From assembly GCF_051027545.1 (NCBI RefSeq), contig NZ_CP194902.1:2852001-2916000 (forward strand): a DNA stretch of 64,000 nucleotides, written 5' to 3'. This DNA comes from Methylocaldum sp002005105 (GTDB taxonomy: Bacteria > Pseudomonadota > Gammaproteobacteria > Methylococcales > Methylococcaceae). Each line of letters begins with the position of its first letter. Position 1 is the stretch's first letter. Both the position numbers and the translations under genes were made by a program. The notes beneath the pieces were generated by a model that was given only the letters and a program-made list of their open reading frames with translations, was not told where the DNA came from and did not search any database. Shown here piece after piece: positions 16,235 to 24,826 of this stretch.

Positions 16235-17379
16235 GCGACCCAATCATTTATCTGGACAACAACGCCACCACGGCGGTAGCGCCGGAGTGCGCCGACGCGA
16301 TGGCCCGCTGTCTCAGGGAAAATTACGGCAATCCGTCCAGCAAGCACCGGGCCGGCGAAGCGGCCAAGGTCGAGAGCATCGCCGGCCGCGCCAAAGTGGC
16401 GGCGCTCCTGGGCGCCACGCAGCCGGAAATCGTCTTTACCAGCGGCGGCACCGAGGCCAATCACCAGGCTGTTCTGGGAGCGCTCGCCCTGTCGCCGGGG
16501 CGGCGCCACATCGTCACCAGCCGGGTGGAACATCCGTCAACGCTGGCCCTATTGCGCCATCTCGAATCCCAGGGCGTGCGGGTGACCTATTTGCCGGTGG
16601 ACGGACAGGGGCGGCTCGATCTCGGAGAACTCGAACGCGCCCTGACCGAGGATACGGCCCTGGTTTCGCTGATGTGGGCCAATAACGAGACAGGCGTCCT
16701 GTTCCCCGTCGAGGAAGCCGTGGCGATAGCCCAGGCCAGGGGCGCGCTGTTTCATACCGACGCGGTTCAGGCGGTCGGCAAGACGCCCATCGATTTAGCC
16801 CGAGTTCCGGTGGATTTCCTGTCCTTTTCGGGCCACAAGATTCATGCACCCAAAGGCATTGGCGTGCTGTTCGTGCGCAAGGGCCGAAAGCTTCCGCCGC
16901 TTTTGTTCGGACACCAGGAGCGCGGGCGCCGCGGCAGCACCGAGAACGTGCCGGGGATCGTCGCCCTCGGGGTGGCGGCCGAATTGGCCGCAGCCGCTCC
17001 GGCAAACTCCGGGTCCCGGATCGGGGCTTTGCGCGATCGTCTCGAGGCGGAACTGCTGGCGCGTATTCCCGGTGCCTTCGTTAACGGCGGCGGCGCCGAG
17101 CGGGTGGCGAACACCACCAGCCTGTGCCTGGGAACGATCGAGGCCGAGCCGGTTCTCGACAAGCTCGACCGGGCTGGAATCTGCGCCTCGGCCGGAGCGG
17201 CCTGCACCGCCTCCGGGACCGAACCCTCGCACGTGTTGACCGCCATGGGCTTGGCCCCGGAAGCCTCGCTGGCCACGATCCGCTTCTCCTTGAGCCGCTA
17301 TACCACGGCAGAGGAAATCGACCGGATCATAGCGGTGCTTCCGGAAATCGTCCGAATGTTCGAGGCGGAGGCCGCATGA
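16231..17379 (+). CDS. nifS: NifS, cysteine desulfurase
   Basis: 382 aa. PLP-dependent fold with the Schiff-base lysine in FLSFSGHKIHAPKG and the persulfide Cys in SAGAACTASGTEPSHVL, typical of group I NifS/IscS. Supplies sulfur for nitrogenase clusters. No nifU follows, which is unusual, and no NifU was found elsewhere in the window. Confidence 0.97.
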   Translation: MSDPIIYLDNNATTAVAPECADAMARCLRENYGNPSSKHRAGEAAKVESIAGRAKVAALLGATQPEIVFTSGGTEANHQAVLGALALSPGRRHIVTSRVEHPSTLALLRHLESQGVRVTYLPVDGQGRLDLGELERALTEDTALVSLMWANNETGVLFPVEEAVAIAQARGALFHTDAVQAVGKTPIDLARVPVDFLSFSGHKIHAPKGIGVLFVRKGRKLPPLLFGHQERGRRGSTENVPGIVALGVAAELAAAAPANSGSRIGALRDRLEAELLARIPGAFVNGGGAERVANTTSLCLGTIEAEPVLDKLDRAGICASAGAACTASGTEPSHVLTAMGLAPEASLATIRFSLSRYTTAEEIDRIIAVLPEIVRMFEAEAA

Positions 17380-17429
17380 CTCCTAAGAGCACCGGCCTTT
17401 GTCTCCCCTCACAGCGTGAGAAAGGGCAA

Positions 17430-17560
17430 GACGTAGGATGCGCTGAGGTACGAAGCGCCCTTCGACTAGGCTCAGGACAGGCCCTTCGACTGAGCTCAGG
17501 ACAGGCATCAATCGCGAACGATGCGGTTCACTTCGTTCAGCACATCCTACTAGCTGGAGG
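17430..17560. repeat. Dispersed repeats between nifS and nifT
   Basis: Two tandem CCTTCGACT-(A/G)-(G/A)GCTCAGGACAGG units lie inside a larger palindrome that begins GTAGGATGCGCTGAGGTACG and ends ACTTCGTTCAGCACATCCTAC. The same composite occurs at 34631-34735, and single parts occur at 1720-1765, 59562-59586 and 61720-61755. No gene in 17380-17620. Confidence 0.75.
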
Positions 17561-17620
17561 ACGTCGCAGATGCCCCGAAACGACAAAACATTGATTTTTT
17601 GAAACCAACTGGAGTACCGC

Positions 17621-17833
17621 ATGAAGGTCATGATCAGAAGAAATTCCGCCGGCGAGCTGTCCGTTTACGTTCCGAAAAAAGACCTGGAGGAACCCATCGT
17701 TTCCCAGGAAAAGCCGGAACTATGGGGCGGAATGGTGACGCTGGCGAACGGCTGGGAGCTGTCGCTGCCGGCCATGGCCGCCGATACCGCGCTGCCGATC
17801 ACGGTCGACGCGCGTCGGGTGAGCGGGGACTGA
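17621..17833 (+). CDS. nifT: NifT/FixU family protein
   Basis: 70 aa, the family length. Conserved MKVMIRRNSAGELSVYVPKK and WGGMVTLANGWELSLP. Function in nif clusters is not essential and not understood. It follows the repeat-filled gap after nifS with no recognised promoter. Confidence 0.93.
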   Translation: MKVMIRRNSAGELSVYVPKKDLEEPIVSQEKPELWGGMVTLANGWELSLPAMAADTALPITVDARRVSGD

Positions 17834-17835
17834 CC

Positions 17836-18099
17836 ATGGCGCTCAGTAACGAGGCGCTCGGGGAAATCCGGATGCTTCTGGAAGGCGAGGCGCCCGCCGC
17901 CGAACGCTGTGCGAGCGTGCGCAAGAATTTTCCGGGGCTGTCGCTGACACGTTGCGACGCCAGCGACATGAGTTCCGAAACTCCGACATTCGAAACTCCC
18001 GAGTTCTGCGTTTACCTGATAGACACCTCGGAACACTGCGTACGCATTACCGGCGATCCGGCCGCGGCAACCGGTCTGATCGTTGCCCAGAAACGGTAG
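17836..18099 (+). CDS. Hypothetical nif-operon protein, 87 aa
   Basis: Two bases after nifT. Starts MALSNEALGEIRMLLEGEAP, no membrane segment, two or three Cys (ERCASV, TRCDAS, EFCVYL). The C-terminal beta-like stretch looks structured. I do not recognise the family. Tight spacing makes it an operon member. Confidence 0.75.
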   Translation: MALSNEALGEIRMLLEGEAPAAERCASVRKNFPGLSLTRCDASDMSSETPTFETPEFCVYLIDTSEHCVRITGDPAAATGLIVAQKR

Positions 18100-18108
18100 T
18101 TATCGACC

Positions 18109-19263
18109 ATGAAAAACTCACCTACCATCTTGCTCTCGGACCCCGACATCAGCCTGTCCGAACTCGAAGCCGTGGAAGAGGTCCTGAAATCGCCGCGGCT
18201 GAGCGCGGGGCCCACGGTCGAAGCTTTCGAAGAGGCTTTCGCCCAATATCTCGGGCGCAAACACGCCGTGGCGGTGAGCAGCGCCACCATCGGCCTGATG
18301 CTGGCGCTCAAGGCCTACGGCATAGGTCCGGGGGACGAAGTCATCGCGTCCGCGTTCGGTTTCCGCGAAACCGTTCACGGCATCGCGCTGGCCGGGGCGA
18401 CGCCGATCTTTGCCGACATCGATTATTGGTCGGGGACGCTGGTTCCCGAAAAGGCCGCGGCGGGAATCACGTCGAAAACCCGCGCCATAGTCGCCGGCAA
18501 TACCAACGGCCATCCGGCGATGTGGCCGGCGTTCCGTGAATTGGCCACGAAACACGGCCTGCTGCTCATCGAAGATTCCAGCGAGGCGATCGGTTCGCGT
18601 TACCAGGGGAAGCTGGTGGGCAGCTTCGGGGACTGTTCGGTGTTCGATTTGTCCCAGCCGTCGCCGCTGACCTGCGGCGAGGGCGGCATGGTGGTGACCG
18701 ACGACGGCGATTTGGCCGCTCGGCTGCGGAGCTTCCGAGGCCGCCGCCTCGACGAACGGCATTCGGTGGTACTGGGCGAAACGCCGCCGTATCGGGCGGA
18801 ACTCAGCGAACTCGGCGCCGCTCTCGGGCTGGTGCAGCTCAAGCGTCTTCCGGGAATCCTGGAGCGCCGGAAAGAGATCGAAGCCTATTACAACGCCCAC
18901 ATGCAATCCTTCGAGGGCATCAAGCCGCCGTATCTCGCTCCGGACGTGGACGAGGCGCACTGGTTTCTCTACCTGGTCCATCTCGGCACCCGTTTTTCCC
19001 GTTCCAGCCGGGACGCCATCATTCACGATTTGGCAACCGAGCAGATCGAGGCCGTGGCCTATTGCCGGCCACTGCATCAGCAGCGTTTTTACGGAAACCT
19101 GGGCTATCGCAAGGGCGATTTCTTCGTCACCGAGAAGCTGGCGGACCGCGCCGTTGCGCTGCCTTTCCACAACCATATCACGGAGGACCAGGTGGGCTTC
19201 ATCGTCAAGACCGCCAAGGACGCCTCGATCAATATCGGGGCGGGATCGGCCATTTACCTCTGA
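18109..19263 (+). CDS. DegT/DnrJ/EryC1/StrS-family protein lacking catalytic lysine
   Basis: 384 aa, full length for the family, with all usual blocks: SAGPTVEAFEEAFAQYLGRK, the PLP-ring Asp in LLIEDSSEAIGS and the terminal GEGG loop. Where active members read F-x-x-x-x-x-K-x-L-T-x-GEGG, this protein reads VFDLSQPSPLTCGEGGM, so the Schiff-base Lys is Ser (codon TCG). It therefore cannot be a normal PLP aminotransferase. It may bind PLP non-covalently, act as a dehydratase-like variant, or be structural. Sits in the nif operon between nifT and a ferredoxin. Confidence 0.88.
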   Translation: MKNSPTILLSDPDISLSELEAVEEVLKSPRLSAGPTVEAFEEAFAQYLGRKHAVAVSSATIGLMLALKAYGIGPGDEVIASAFGFRETVHGIALAGATPIFADIDYWSGTLVPEKAAAGITSKTRAIVAGNTNGHPAMWPAFRELATKHGLLLIEDSSEAIGSRYQGKLVGSFGDCSVFDLSQPSPLTCGEGGMVVTDDGDLAARLRSFRGRRLDERHSVVLGETPPYRAELSELGAALGLVQLKRLPGILERRKEIEAYYNAHMQSFEGIKPPYLAPDVDEAHWFLYLVHLGTRFSRSSRDAIIHDLATEQIEAVAYCRPLHQQRFYGNLGYRKGDFFVTEKLADRAVALPFHNHITEDQVGFIVKTAKDASINIGAGSAIYL

Positions 19264-19278
19264 CGCCGCTCCGAAACC

Positions 19279-19614
19279 ATGTCGGGCTTTTTGCGGACCG
19301 AAAAGAGGCGGAATGCAAAAGCCTGGGTGACCGTACTGCCTTCGGGCAAGACGGTGCAGGTGGCGAGAGGCGCCAATTTGCTCGAGGCCATCGCGGCGGC
19401 GGGCGAGGCTGTCGCCCACCGTTGCGGTGGACGGGCCCGCTGCGGCGAGTGCCATGTGCTCGTGCGGCAGGGCTGGCGCGGCTTATCCAAGGTGCGCCAG
19501 GCAGAACGCGATCGGCTCACGCAGCTTTGCGGAGCCGAATCGCTGTCCAGGCTGGCTTGTCAGGCCGCCCTGGGCGTTCATAACAAAGTAATAATTGAAC
19601 TTATAAACCATTAA
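19279..19614 (+). CDS. [2Fe-2S] plant-type ferredoxin
   Basis: 111 aa. Ligands CGGRARCGEC (C-X5-C-X2-C) and a distal Cys in RLACQAALG. The N-terminal extension is basic. An electron carrier in the nifB operon, distinct from the FeSII-like ferredoxin at 43497. Confidence 0.9.
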   Translation: MSGFLRTEKRRNAKAWVTVLPSGKTVQVARGANLLEAIAAAGEAVAHRCGGRARCGECHVLVRQGWRGLSKVRQAERDRLTQLCGAESLSRLACQAALGVHNKVIIELINH

Positions 19615-19630
19615 CCAGAGGATCATTGTT

Positions 19631-19936
19631 ATGGATACCAAAGAAGCTGTCGCTACTCCTTCTGAACCCCAATCGGCCGTCGTCGCGTCCGGCGCGACGC
19701 TCAATGCCGAGCAGCGGACGGAATGCGTCATTCACCTGCGTTTCTTTCCGGACGGCACCGTGGCCGAAATCGGCGAGCGTCCGTCAGGGGTGGAGCCGCA
19801 CGACTGGTACAAATACCTGTGCAACAACACCCAGAACAGTTACCAGGCCTTGTCCGGCGGACGCGGGCTGTTCCGCCTGCTGCGCACCGAGGTGGACGCC
19901 TTGAAGGCCTCTTGCGCCGCGGGGATGACATCATGA
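19631..19936 (+). CDS. Hypothetical protein, 101 aa, coupled to SIR2-like gene
   Basis: Starts after a good ribosome site (AGAGGATC). The core ECVIHLRFFPDGTVAEIGERP followed by WYKYLCNNTQNSYQALSGGR looks like a small alpha/beta domain; the first 25 residues are disordered. Its stop overlaps the next gene's ATG by four bases, so the two are co-translated. Function unknown. Confidence 0.75.
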   Translation: MDTKEAVATPSEPQSAVVASGATLNAEQRTECVIHLRFFPDGTVAEIGERPSGVEPHDWYKYLCNNTQNSYQALSGGRGLFRLLRTEVDALKASCAAGMTS

Positions 19937-20787
19937 GCACGCCGTTTCCGAGTCAATTGGCAGAAGATTTGGCGGCGGGACGGGTCATTCCGTATCTCGG
20001 CCCGGAGATTCTGAGTCTGGCGCCCGGCGGCGCGATTCCGAGTTCGCCGGAGGCCTTGGTGGAACTGATTACGGCCAAGGTCACCGTGCCCCACAAGATC
20101 CGGAAGAATCTTACCGCCGCCAGTCAATACATCGAGAATTTCAAGCATCGGAAGACGCTGGTCGGACTTTTGCAGGAAGCCTTTCGGAGCCCGCCGGAAC
20201 CGACCGTTCTGCACGGTTTCCTGGCGAATCTCCCGAACCCGCTGCCCTTGATCGTCGACGTCTGGTACGACGCCAGCATGGCGGCGGCCCTGGCTTCGCG
20301 CCGCGATTTCGGGCAAGTGCAGGGCGTGAGCCGCGCGGAGCACCTGGGAGACTGGGTTCACTATTTCCATGCCGACGACACAAAGGCGGAGCCGGGGGAA
20401 GCCGCGGGATGGGCGACCCTGCTCTACAAGCCGCTGGGTTCCATCGCGCCTGCGTCCAACTTCATCATCTCGGATTCCGACTACGTGGAAGTTCTCACCG
20501 AAATCGATATCCAGACGCCGATTCCGGACCGGGTAAAGGAAATTAGGACGGGCCGCAGCTTCCTGTTCCTGGGCTGCCGTTTCCGCAACCAGCTGGAGCG
20601 CAATTATGCGCGGCAGATCATGAAGCGTTCCAGCGACCGGCATTTCGCGGTCCTGGAAGGCGATCTCACCCGCAATGAGGCGCGGTTCCTCGCGGAACAG
20701 GGCATCGAACGGATCGACATGCCCTTGGCCGAGTTCGTCGCCGGGCTCACCGGAACGCCGGCGGAGTCCCGCAGGGCCGTGGCCTAA
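19933..20787 (+). CDS. SIR2-like domain protein of nif operon
   Basis: 284 aa. The N-terminus reads LAAGRVIPYLGPEILSL, matching the nucleotide-binding start of SIR2-like domains, followed by a helical stretch, VLHGFLANLPNPLPLIVDVW and RSFLFLGCRFRNQLERNYAR, all in the SIR2-like order. Such domains bind or cleave NAD+ in several defence systems. No other effector domain is fused. In a nif operon also encoding DraT/DraG elsewhere, an NAD-linked regulatory role is plausible but unproven. Confidence 0.75.
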   Translation: MSTPFPSQLAEDLAAGRVIPYLGPEILSLAPGGAIPSSPEALVELITAKVTVPHKIRKNLTAASQYIENFKHRKTLVGLLQEAFRSPPEPTVLHGFLANLPNPLPLIVDVWYDASMAAALASRRDFGQVQGVSRAEHLGDWVHYFHADDTKAEPGEAAGWATLLYKPLGSIAPASNFIISDSDYVEVLTEIDIQTPIPDRVKEIRTGRSFLFLGCRFRNQLERNYARQIMKRSSDRHFAVLEGDLTRNEARFLAEQGIERIDMPLAEFVAGLTGTPAESRRAVA

Positions 20788-20840
20788 TCCGAATCTCGTA
20801 GGCAGCGGCGTACGGAGGTTAGGGAGGCGTCGGCGGTTCC

Positions 20841-20910
20841 GTAGGTCGGAAATCCTTTCCGACGCAAGGCGCGGATCGACCGTTTCGTCGGCAAGGGATT
20901 GCCGACCTAC
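20841..20910. repeat. GTAGGTCGG-type palindromic repeat
   Basis: GTAGGTCGGAAATCCTTTCCGAC and CAAGGGATTGCCGACCTAC face each other. The same family recurs at 28850-29015, 34074-34155, 43895-43950, 55983-56003, 56622-56696, 60008-60070 and 63824-63976. Confidence 0.8.
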
Positions 20911-20972
20911 GAACCGCATGGCTCGGGAGAGATCGTTTATACCTTTGAGATGAATCGCGGAGGCAACGGCTC

Positions 20973-21245
20973 ATGACTACGAATCGCGGCGCCCGTCTTC
21001 GGGCGCTTTTGGAACAGGCCTTCGAGCCGGTTCACCTGGAAATCGTCGACGACAGCCGGTCCCACGCCGGCCATGCCCATGAGGGTGGCGGCCACTTTTT
21101 CGTGACCGTGTGTTCCCGCCGTTTCGAGGGCCGTTCGACGCTGGAGCGCCATCGACTGGTTTATTCGGCGGTGAGCGAAATGATGCCGGGCGACATCCAT
21201 GCCCTGAGCATCACTGCCTTGACGCCAACGGAGCAGGCGGCTTAG
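20973..21245 (+). CDS. BolA-family protein
   Basis: 90 aa. Conserved HLEIVDDSRSHAGHA with an HFFVTVCSRRFEGRSTLERHRLVY core. BolA proteins work with monothiol glutaredoxins in Fe-S trafficking. Preceded by a repeat-filled gap after the SIR2-like gene; ribosome site GGAGGC. Confidence 0.9.
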   Translation: MTTNRGARLRALLEQAFEPVHLEIVDDSRSHAGHAHEGGGHFFVTVCSRRFEGRSTLERHRLVYSAVSEMMPGDIHALSITALTPTEQAA

Positions 21246-21284
21246 CACGAGGTTCATAAACGGCTTTTTGGGGATAAGCAGAGA

Positions 21285-22982
21285 ATGAAGCTTCAGATCG
21301 AGCGGCCTTACATCGAAGCGATGGTCGAAGAGTTCCCGGATTTGGCGCACTTGAAGGAACAATTGCGTTTCGGCAATCGCGTCGAGGTGCCGTTCAGGCA
21401 ACTGTCGAGCCCTGCGCTCGCGTTTTTAGGGAATCTTTACCGGCAGGCGGGGCCGGAGATGCAGGCCAAGGCCGCGCAACTCGCCACCTTGCAGCAGGCC
21501 ATGAACGACGACGGAGTGCGCTTCGAAGCCGAAGACCTCGAGATGGTGCTGCCTGCGATTGCCCGCTACTTGGCGGCGGATGCCATCCGCGGCTGGCTGT
21601 TCACCGCGAGCGTGGCCGGCCGACCCCTGCCTTACGTCATCACGCGGCTCGACTACACCCCGACCTCGAACGACGAGATCGGGAAAGTCTTCATCGAGCT
21701 GAAAGCCAATGCCAAAGGGGCAATCGCCACCCAAACCATCCGAATCATGCCGAGCGACATCGCCGGCAAGACGGTGGCCGAGATTTTCGCCGCCAAGGGG
21801 TTCCTCAAGGAAACGCCCGAACTCATCCGCAATTACGACGAGACCGCGGAGCGTTACTTCGATTGGCGTGCCCGTTACGGCGCTCAGTTTTCCGGAAAAG
21901 GCACCGGTTTCTACGCGGAGGACCCGACGGCTTCGCACCGGGATACCGATTGGTCCCGCAAGGACGTTGTGGTGCTCTCGTCCGGCGGCGGCAGCGCGCG
22001 CCTGGTCAACGATGAGGGCATCCTGAGCTCGCGCGCGCTGACCCTGGATGCGCCCGGGGATATTCTGGGGCCTTATCTGCGCAAGGCGGCCAAGAGCAAT
22101 CACTATGAGGCCGAGGACGAGGTCCGGGAGTCTCAGGACGCCATGCCCAAGGGACTGTTCACCCAGTTGCCGGTGCATTTCTACATCCTCATGTTCCACC
22201 TTGACCTGCACCATTATCTCTGGGTGCACGTGGACGACATCACACCCTACGAGTATCAGCCGGCCCTGAAGCAAAAGCTGATTCTGCCGGAGGAACAGAC
22301 CGATCTCATCGACATCCTGACCGCCGAGATGGATGTCCTGATGGACGATATCGTCGCCGGCAAGTCCGGAGGCACGACCGTGCTGTGCGCCGGTCCTCCC
22401 GGCGTCGGCAAGACTTTGACCGCGGAGGTCTATTCCGAAATCATCCAGCGGCCGCTGTACCGCGTGCATTCGGGGCAATTGGGGCTGAACGTCGCGGCCA
22501 TGGAGACCGCGCTCAAGGACGTTCTGACCCGCGCCCAGCGCTGGGGCGCGGTGATGCTGATCGACGAGGCGGACGTCTACATCAAGCGGCGCGACGACAA
22601 CATCACCATGAATGCCGTGGTCGGGGTGTTTCTGAGGGTGCTCGAATATTTCAACGGCCTGTTGTTTCTCACCACCAACCGGGTGGACGACATCGACGAG
22701 GCCATCGTGTCGCGCTGTATCGCGCTGATCAAGTTCTACCCGCCGGATCGGGAAAATCGGATCAAGATCTGGAAAGTAATGACCGAGCAGTTCGCGTTGG
22801 AGGTCGCCCCGCCGCTGATCGACGAGCTGGCGGATCTGTTTCCGGCAGCCACCGGGCGTGACATCAAGGGACTGGCCAAGCTGGTGGCGAAATACTGTCA
22901 GCAGAAGCGGGTGCCGCCGTCCCTGGAAGTTTTCAAGCGCTGCTCGATTTTCCGGGGGATGGACTTGGGTCTGGCTGCATAG
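21285..22982 (+). CDS. AAA+ ATPase with large unknown N-terminal domain
   Basis: 565 aa. Residues 1 to about 340 are an unrecognised region with DYTPTSNDEIGKVFIELKAN. The C-terminal AAA+ module has Walker A GPPGVGKT (370-377), Walker B VMLIDEADVYI (about 421) and a sensor segment FLTTNRVDDIDEAIVSRC. No protease or helicase domain. Last gene of the nifB operon. A chaperone-like remodelling ATPase is the simplest idea; target unknown. Confidence 0.85.
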   Translation: MKLQIERPYIEAMVEEFPDLAHLKEQLRFGNRVEVPFRQLSSPALAFLGNLYRQAGPEMQAKAAQLATLQQAMNDDGVRFEAEDLEMVLPAIARYLAADAIRGWLFTASVAGRPLPYVITRLDYTPTSNDEIGKVFIELKANAKGAIATQTIRIMPSDIAGKTVAEIFAAKGFLKETPELIRNYDETAERYFDWRARYGAQFSGKGTGFYAEDPTASHRDTDWSRKDVVVLSSGGGSARLVNDEGILSSRALTLDAPGDILGPYLRKAAKSNHYEAEDEVRESQDAMPKGLFTQLPVHFYILMFHLDLHHYLWVHVDDITPYEYQPALKQKLILPEEQTDLIDILTAEMDVLMDDIVAGKSGGTTVLCAGPPGVGKTLTAEVYSEIIQRPLYRVHSGQLGLNVAAMETALKDVLTRAQRWGAVMLIDEADVYIKRRDDNITMNAVVGVFLRVLEYFNGLLFLTTNRVDDIDEAIVSRCIALIKFYPPDRENRIKIWKVMTEQFALEVAPPLIDELADLFPAATGRDIKGLAKLVAKYCQQKRVPPSLEVFKRCSIFRGMDLGLAA

Positions 22983-23041
22983 CGTTTCCCGCAGAGCGGT
23001 ACACGGAAGCCATTCGGCGGAATACGCTTCGCTATTCCGCC

Positions 23042-23782
23042 CTACGGATGAGCCTTGATGGCCTCGAAGGTGCTCGCCATTTCGTCGAGGCTGATTTCGG
23101 TCGCCAAAGCGTCGGCGAAGACGTCGTCGCCCGCCGTCCAGCGTTCCTGGAGCTTGCCGTCGGCCAAGGCCATGGAGACCGCCTGGTTGAGCTCGTAGGC
23201 GCCGAACGCGTAGCCGGCATCCCGAAGCGCCGATTGCATTGCGTGCTGAACCAGGCTGCGGACGGTCATGTGCGGGGCGGAGAAGGGGATGTCGCCGGCG
23301 CGTCCGGCCGCGGCCTCGACACAAGCGCGCTTGTCGTAGGAGGCATGGCCTCGGCAGGCGAGTGGCCGTACCGGGTAAATGACGCAGACGCCGTTGGCAA
23401 TGAAGGGACACCGGCGCCTGAGAGCCACCCGTTGCTCTTCGCTCAAGCCTCGGGTTACGCGATCGGCATCGGCTAGGCGCTGCTCGAGATCGACTTCGGC
23501 GCGTTTCAGGGCGTCGGAGGCCCAACGAACGTAACGCGCGATCAGCAGAATTTCGGGCGCCGTCGCCGTGACGCGGAGCGTGCAGCAGGTGGAGCATCCC
23601 TTGTGGCAGGCCAAGGGGGGCAGTCCCTCGGACTGAATTTCGACATTGCCTTCGAAACTGCTGAAGGCCTGTTCCAAGAGTCCGTCGATCAGGTCTTCGC
23701 GACCGCGCCGGGCGGCGAGGGTTTCGGTAAAGGCTTGGTGCTGCGCCTTGAAGAAGGCCAGAGGACCGGATTCATCCGGCAT
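23042..23782 (-). CDS. YkgJ-family cysteine-cluster protein
   Basis: 246 aa. Cys motifs CHKGCSTCC, RRCPFIANGVC and RPLACRGHASYDK match YkgJ-type putative Zn/Fe-S chelating proteins. ATG 23782 is preferred because GGAAG lies upstream; in-frame ATGs at 23797 and 23812 have weaker sites. It converges with the AAA+ gene. Function unknown; it may be a metal-site protein linked to nif. Confidence 0.8.
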   Translation of the reverse strand: MPDESGPLAFFKAQHQAFTETLAARRGREDLIDGLLEQAFSSFEGNVEIQSEGLPPLACHKGCSTCCTLRVTATAPEILLIARYVRWASDALKRAEVDLEQRLADADRVTRGLSEEQRVALRRRCPFIANGVCVIYPVRPLACRGHASYDKRACVEAAAGRAGDIPFSAPHMTVRSLVQHAMQSALRDAGYAFGAYELNQAVSMALADGKLQERWTAGDDVFADALATEISLDEMASTFEAIKAHP

Positions 23783-23932
23783 CGTTTCTTCCGACATGGG
23801 TGATTTTGTCATGTGTGAAAGTGCGCATATTGCGATCTCGACGTATCCGGGTCAATGCACCTGTCCAGCTTTCGAGCTTTTCGGCGCCTCGGCGTACGGG
23901 ATGGGGTATTCGACTAAGGATCGGGTTTTCCT

Positions 23933-24826
23933 ATGAGCACGGTGGCACTTGCCTGGGGTGCCCACCCCGATTTTCCCTTGATTCTGATTGCCAACCGGGA
24001 CGAAAGGCATGCACGCGCGACCGCACAGGCGGCATGGTGGTCGGAGGAGCCCTCCTGTCTCGGCGGTCGCGACCTGGCGCGGGGCGGAACCTGGTTCGGC
24101 GTGGCCCGCGACGGACGCTTCGCGCTGGTCACGCCGTTTCGCGACGGCGCGCCTTCGGACCCGGACGCGCCGTCGCGCGGCCAGCTGCCGCTGGACTATC
24201 TCTCTTCCGGCGAGGAGCCGGTCGTCCACGCCCGCCGCTTCGCTCGCAGCCGGGGCGGACATTCGCCCTTCAATCTGCTGATCGGGTCGCCGCGTCACAT
24301 GTACTACGCCGCCACCCGCGCCCGCTTGCCGTTGGCGCTGACTCCCGGCATTCACACCTTGTCCGACGGGTTGCTGGACGAACCCTGGCCCAAGTGCGTG
24401 CGCCTGGACACGCTGCTGGGTTCTTATCTGAGAACGCACGGCGGCTTCGCGATGCTGCTGGGCGCCTATTCGGATCTGTCCAAGGCCGGCGTTCGGGGCG
24501 CCGACGATCCGATCTGCACCGCCAAGCCGGTCGCGCCGGCCGACTTCGCGAAAGCGGGTTTCGCCATGCTGGCGGATCGCGAAACCACAAACGAAGGGCT
24601 GCCCGATACCGGCATCGGCCGCGCGGAAGAAGAACGCCTGTCCGCCTGTTTCGTTGTGGGGGTGGAATCCGGAACCCGCTCCAGCACCGCCTTGGTCATG
24701 GCTCGGGACGGCCGGGTTTACTTCGAGGAACGCAGCTTCGATCCGGAAGGCGCCGAATCCGGGCGTGTGGTCGAAGAATGGAGCATCGACCCTCAAGTCT
24801 TTTCCGGGAGCGCCGGCGATGACTGA
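23933..24826 (+). CDS. NRDE/TANGO2-family protein
   Basis: 297 aa. The family motif is in LILIANRDERHAR near residue 20, followed by GGTWFGVARDGRFALVTPFR; the fold is Ntn-like. Its Cys-nucleophile status is unclear from sequence. Overlaps the SelO start by eight bases, so these genes form an operon. Molecular function in bacteria is unknown. Confidence 0.85.
   Translation: MSTVALAWGAHPDFPLILIANRDERHARATAQAAWWSEEPSCLGGRDLARGGTWFGVARDGRFALVTPFRDGAPSDPDAPSRGQLPLDYLSSGEEPVVHARRFARSRGGHSPFNLLIGSPRHMYYAATRARLPLALTPGIHTLSDGLLDEPWPKCVRLDTLLGSYLRTHGGFAMLLGAYSDLSKAGVRGADDPICTAKPVAPADFAKAGFAMLADRETTNEGLPDTGIGRAEEERLSACFVVGVESGTRSSTALVMARDGRVYFEERSFDPEGAESGRVVEEWSIDPQVFSGSAGDD

Noticed and set aside
18118..19455. 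445-codon minus-strand frame
   Set aside because: Antisense to the DegT-family gene; no recognisable product.
19933..20787. A known antiphage SIR2 defence system
   Set aside because: No paired effector or sensor gene of known systems; it sits in a nif operon instead.
21426..23597. 723-codon minus-strand frame across the AAA+ and YkgJ genes
   Set aside because: Spans two genes on different strands, with shadow-like composition.
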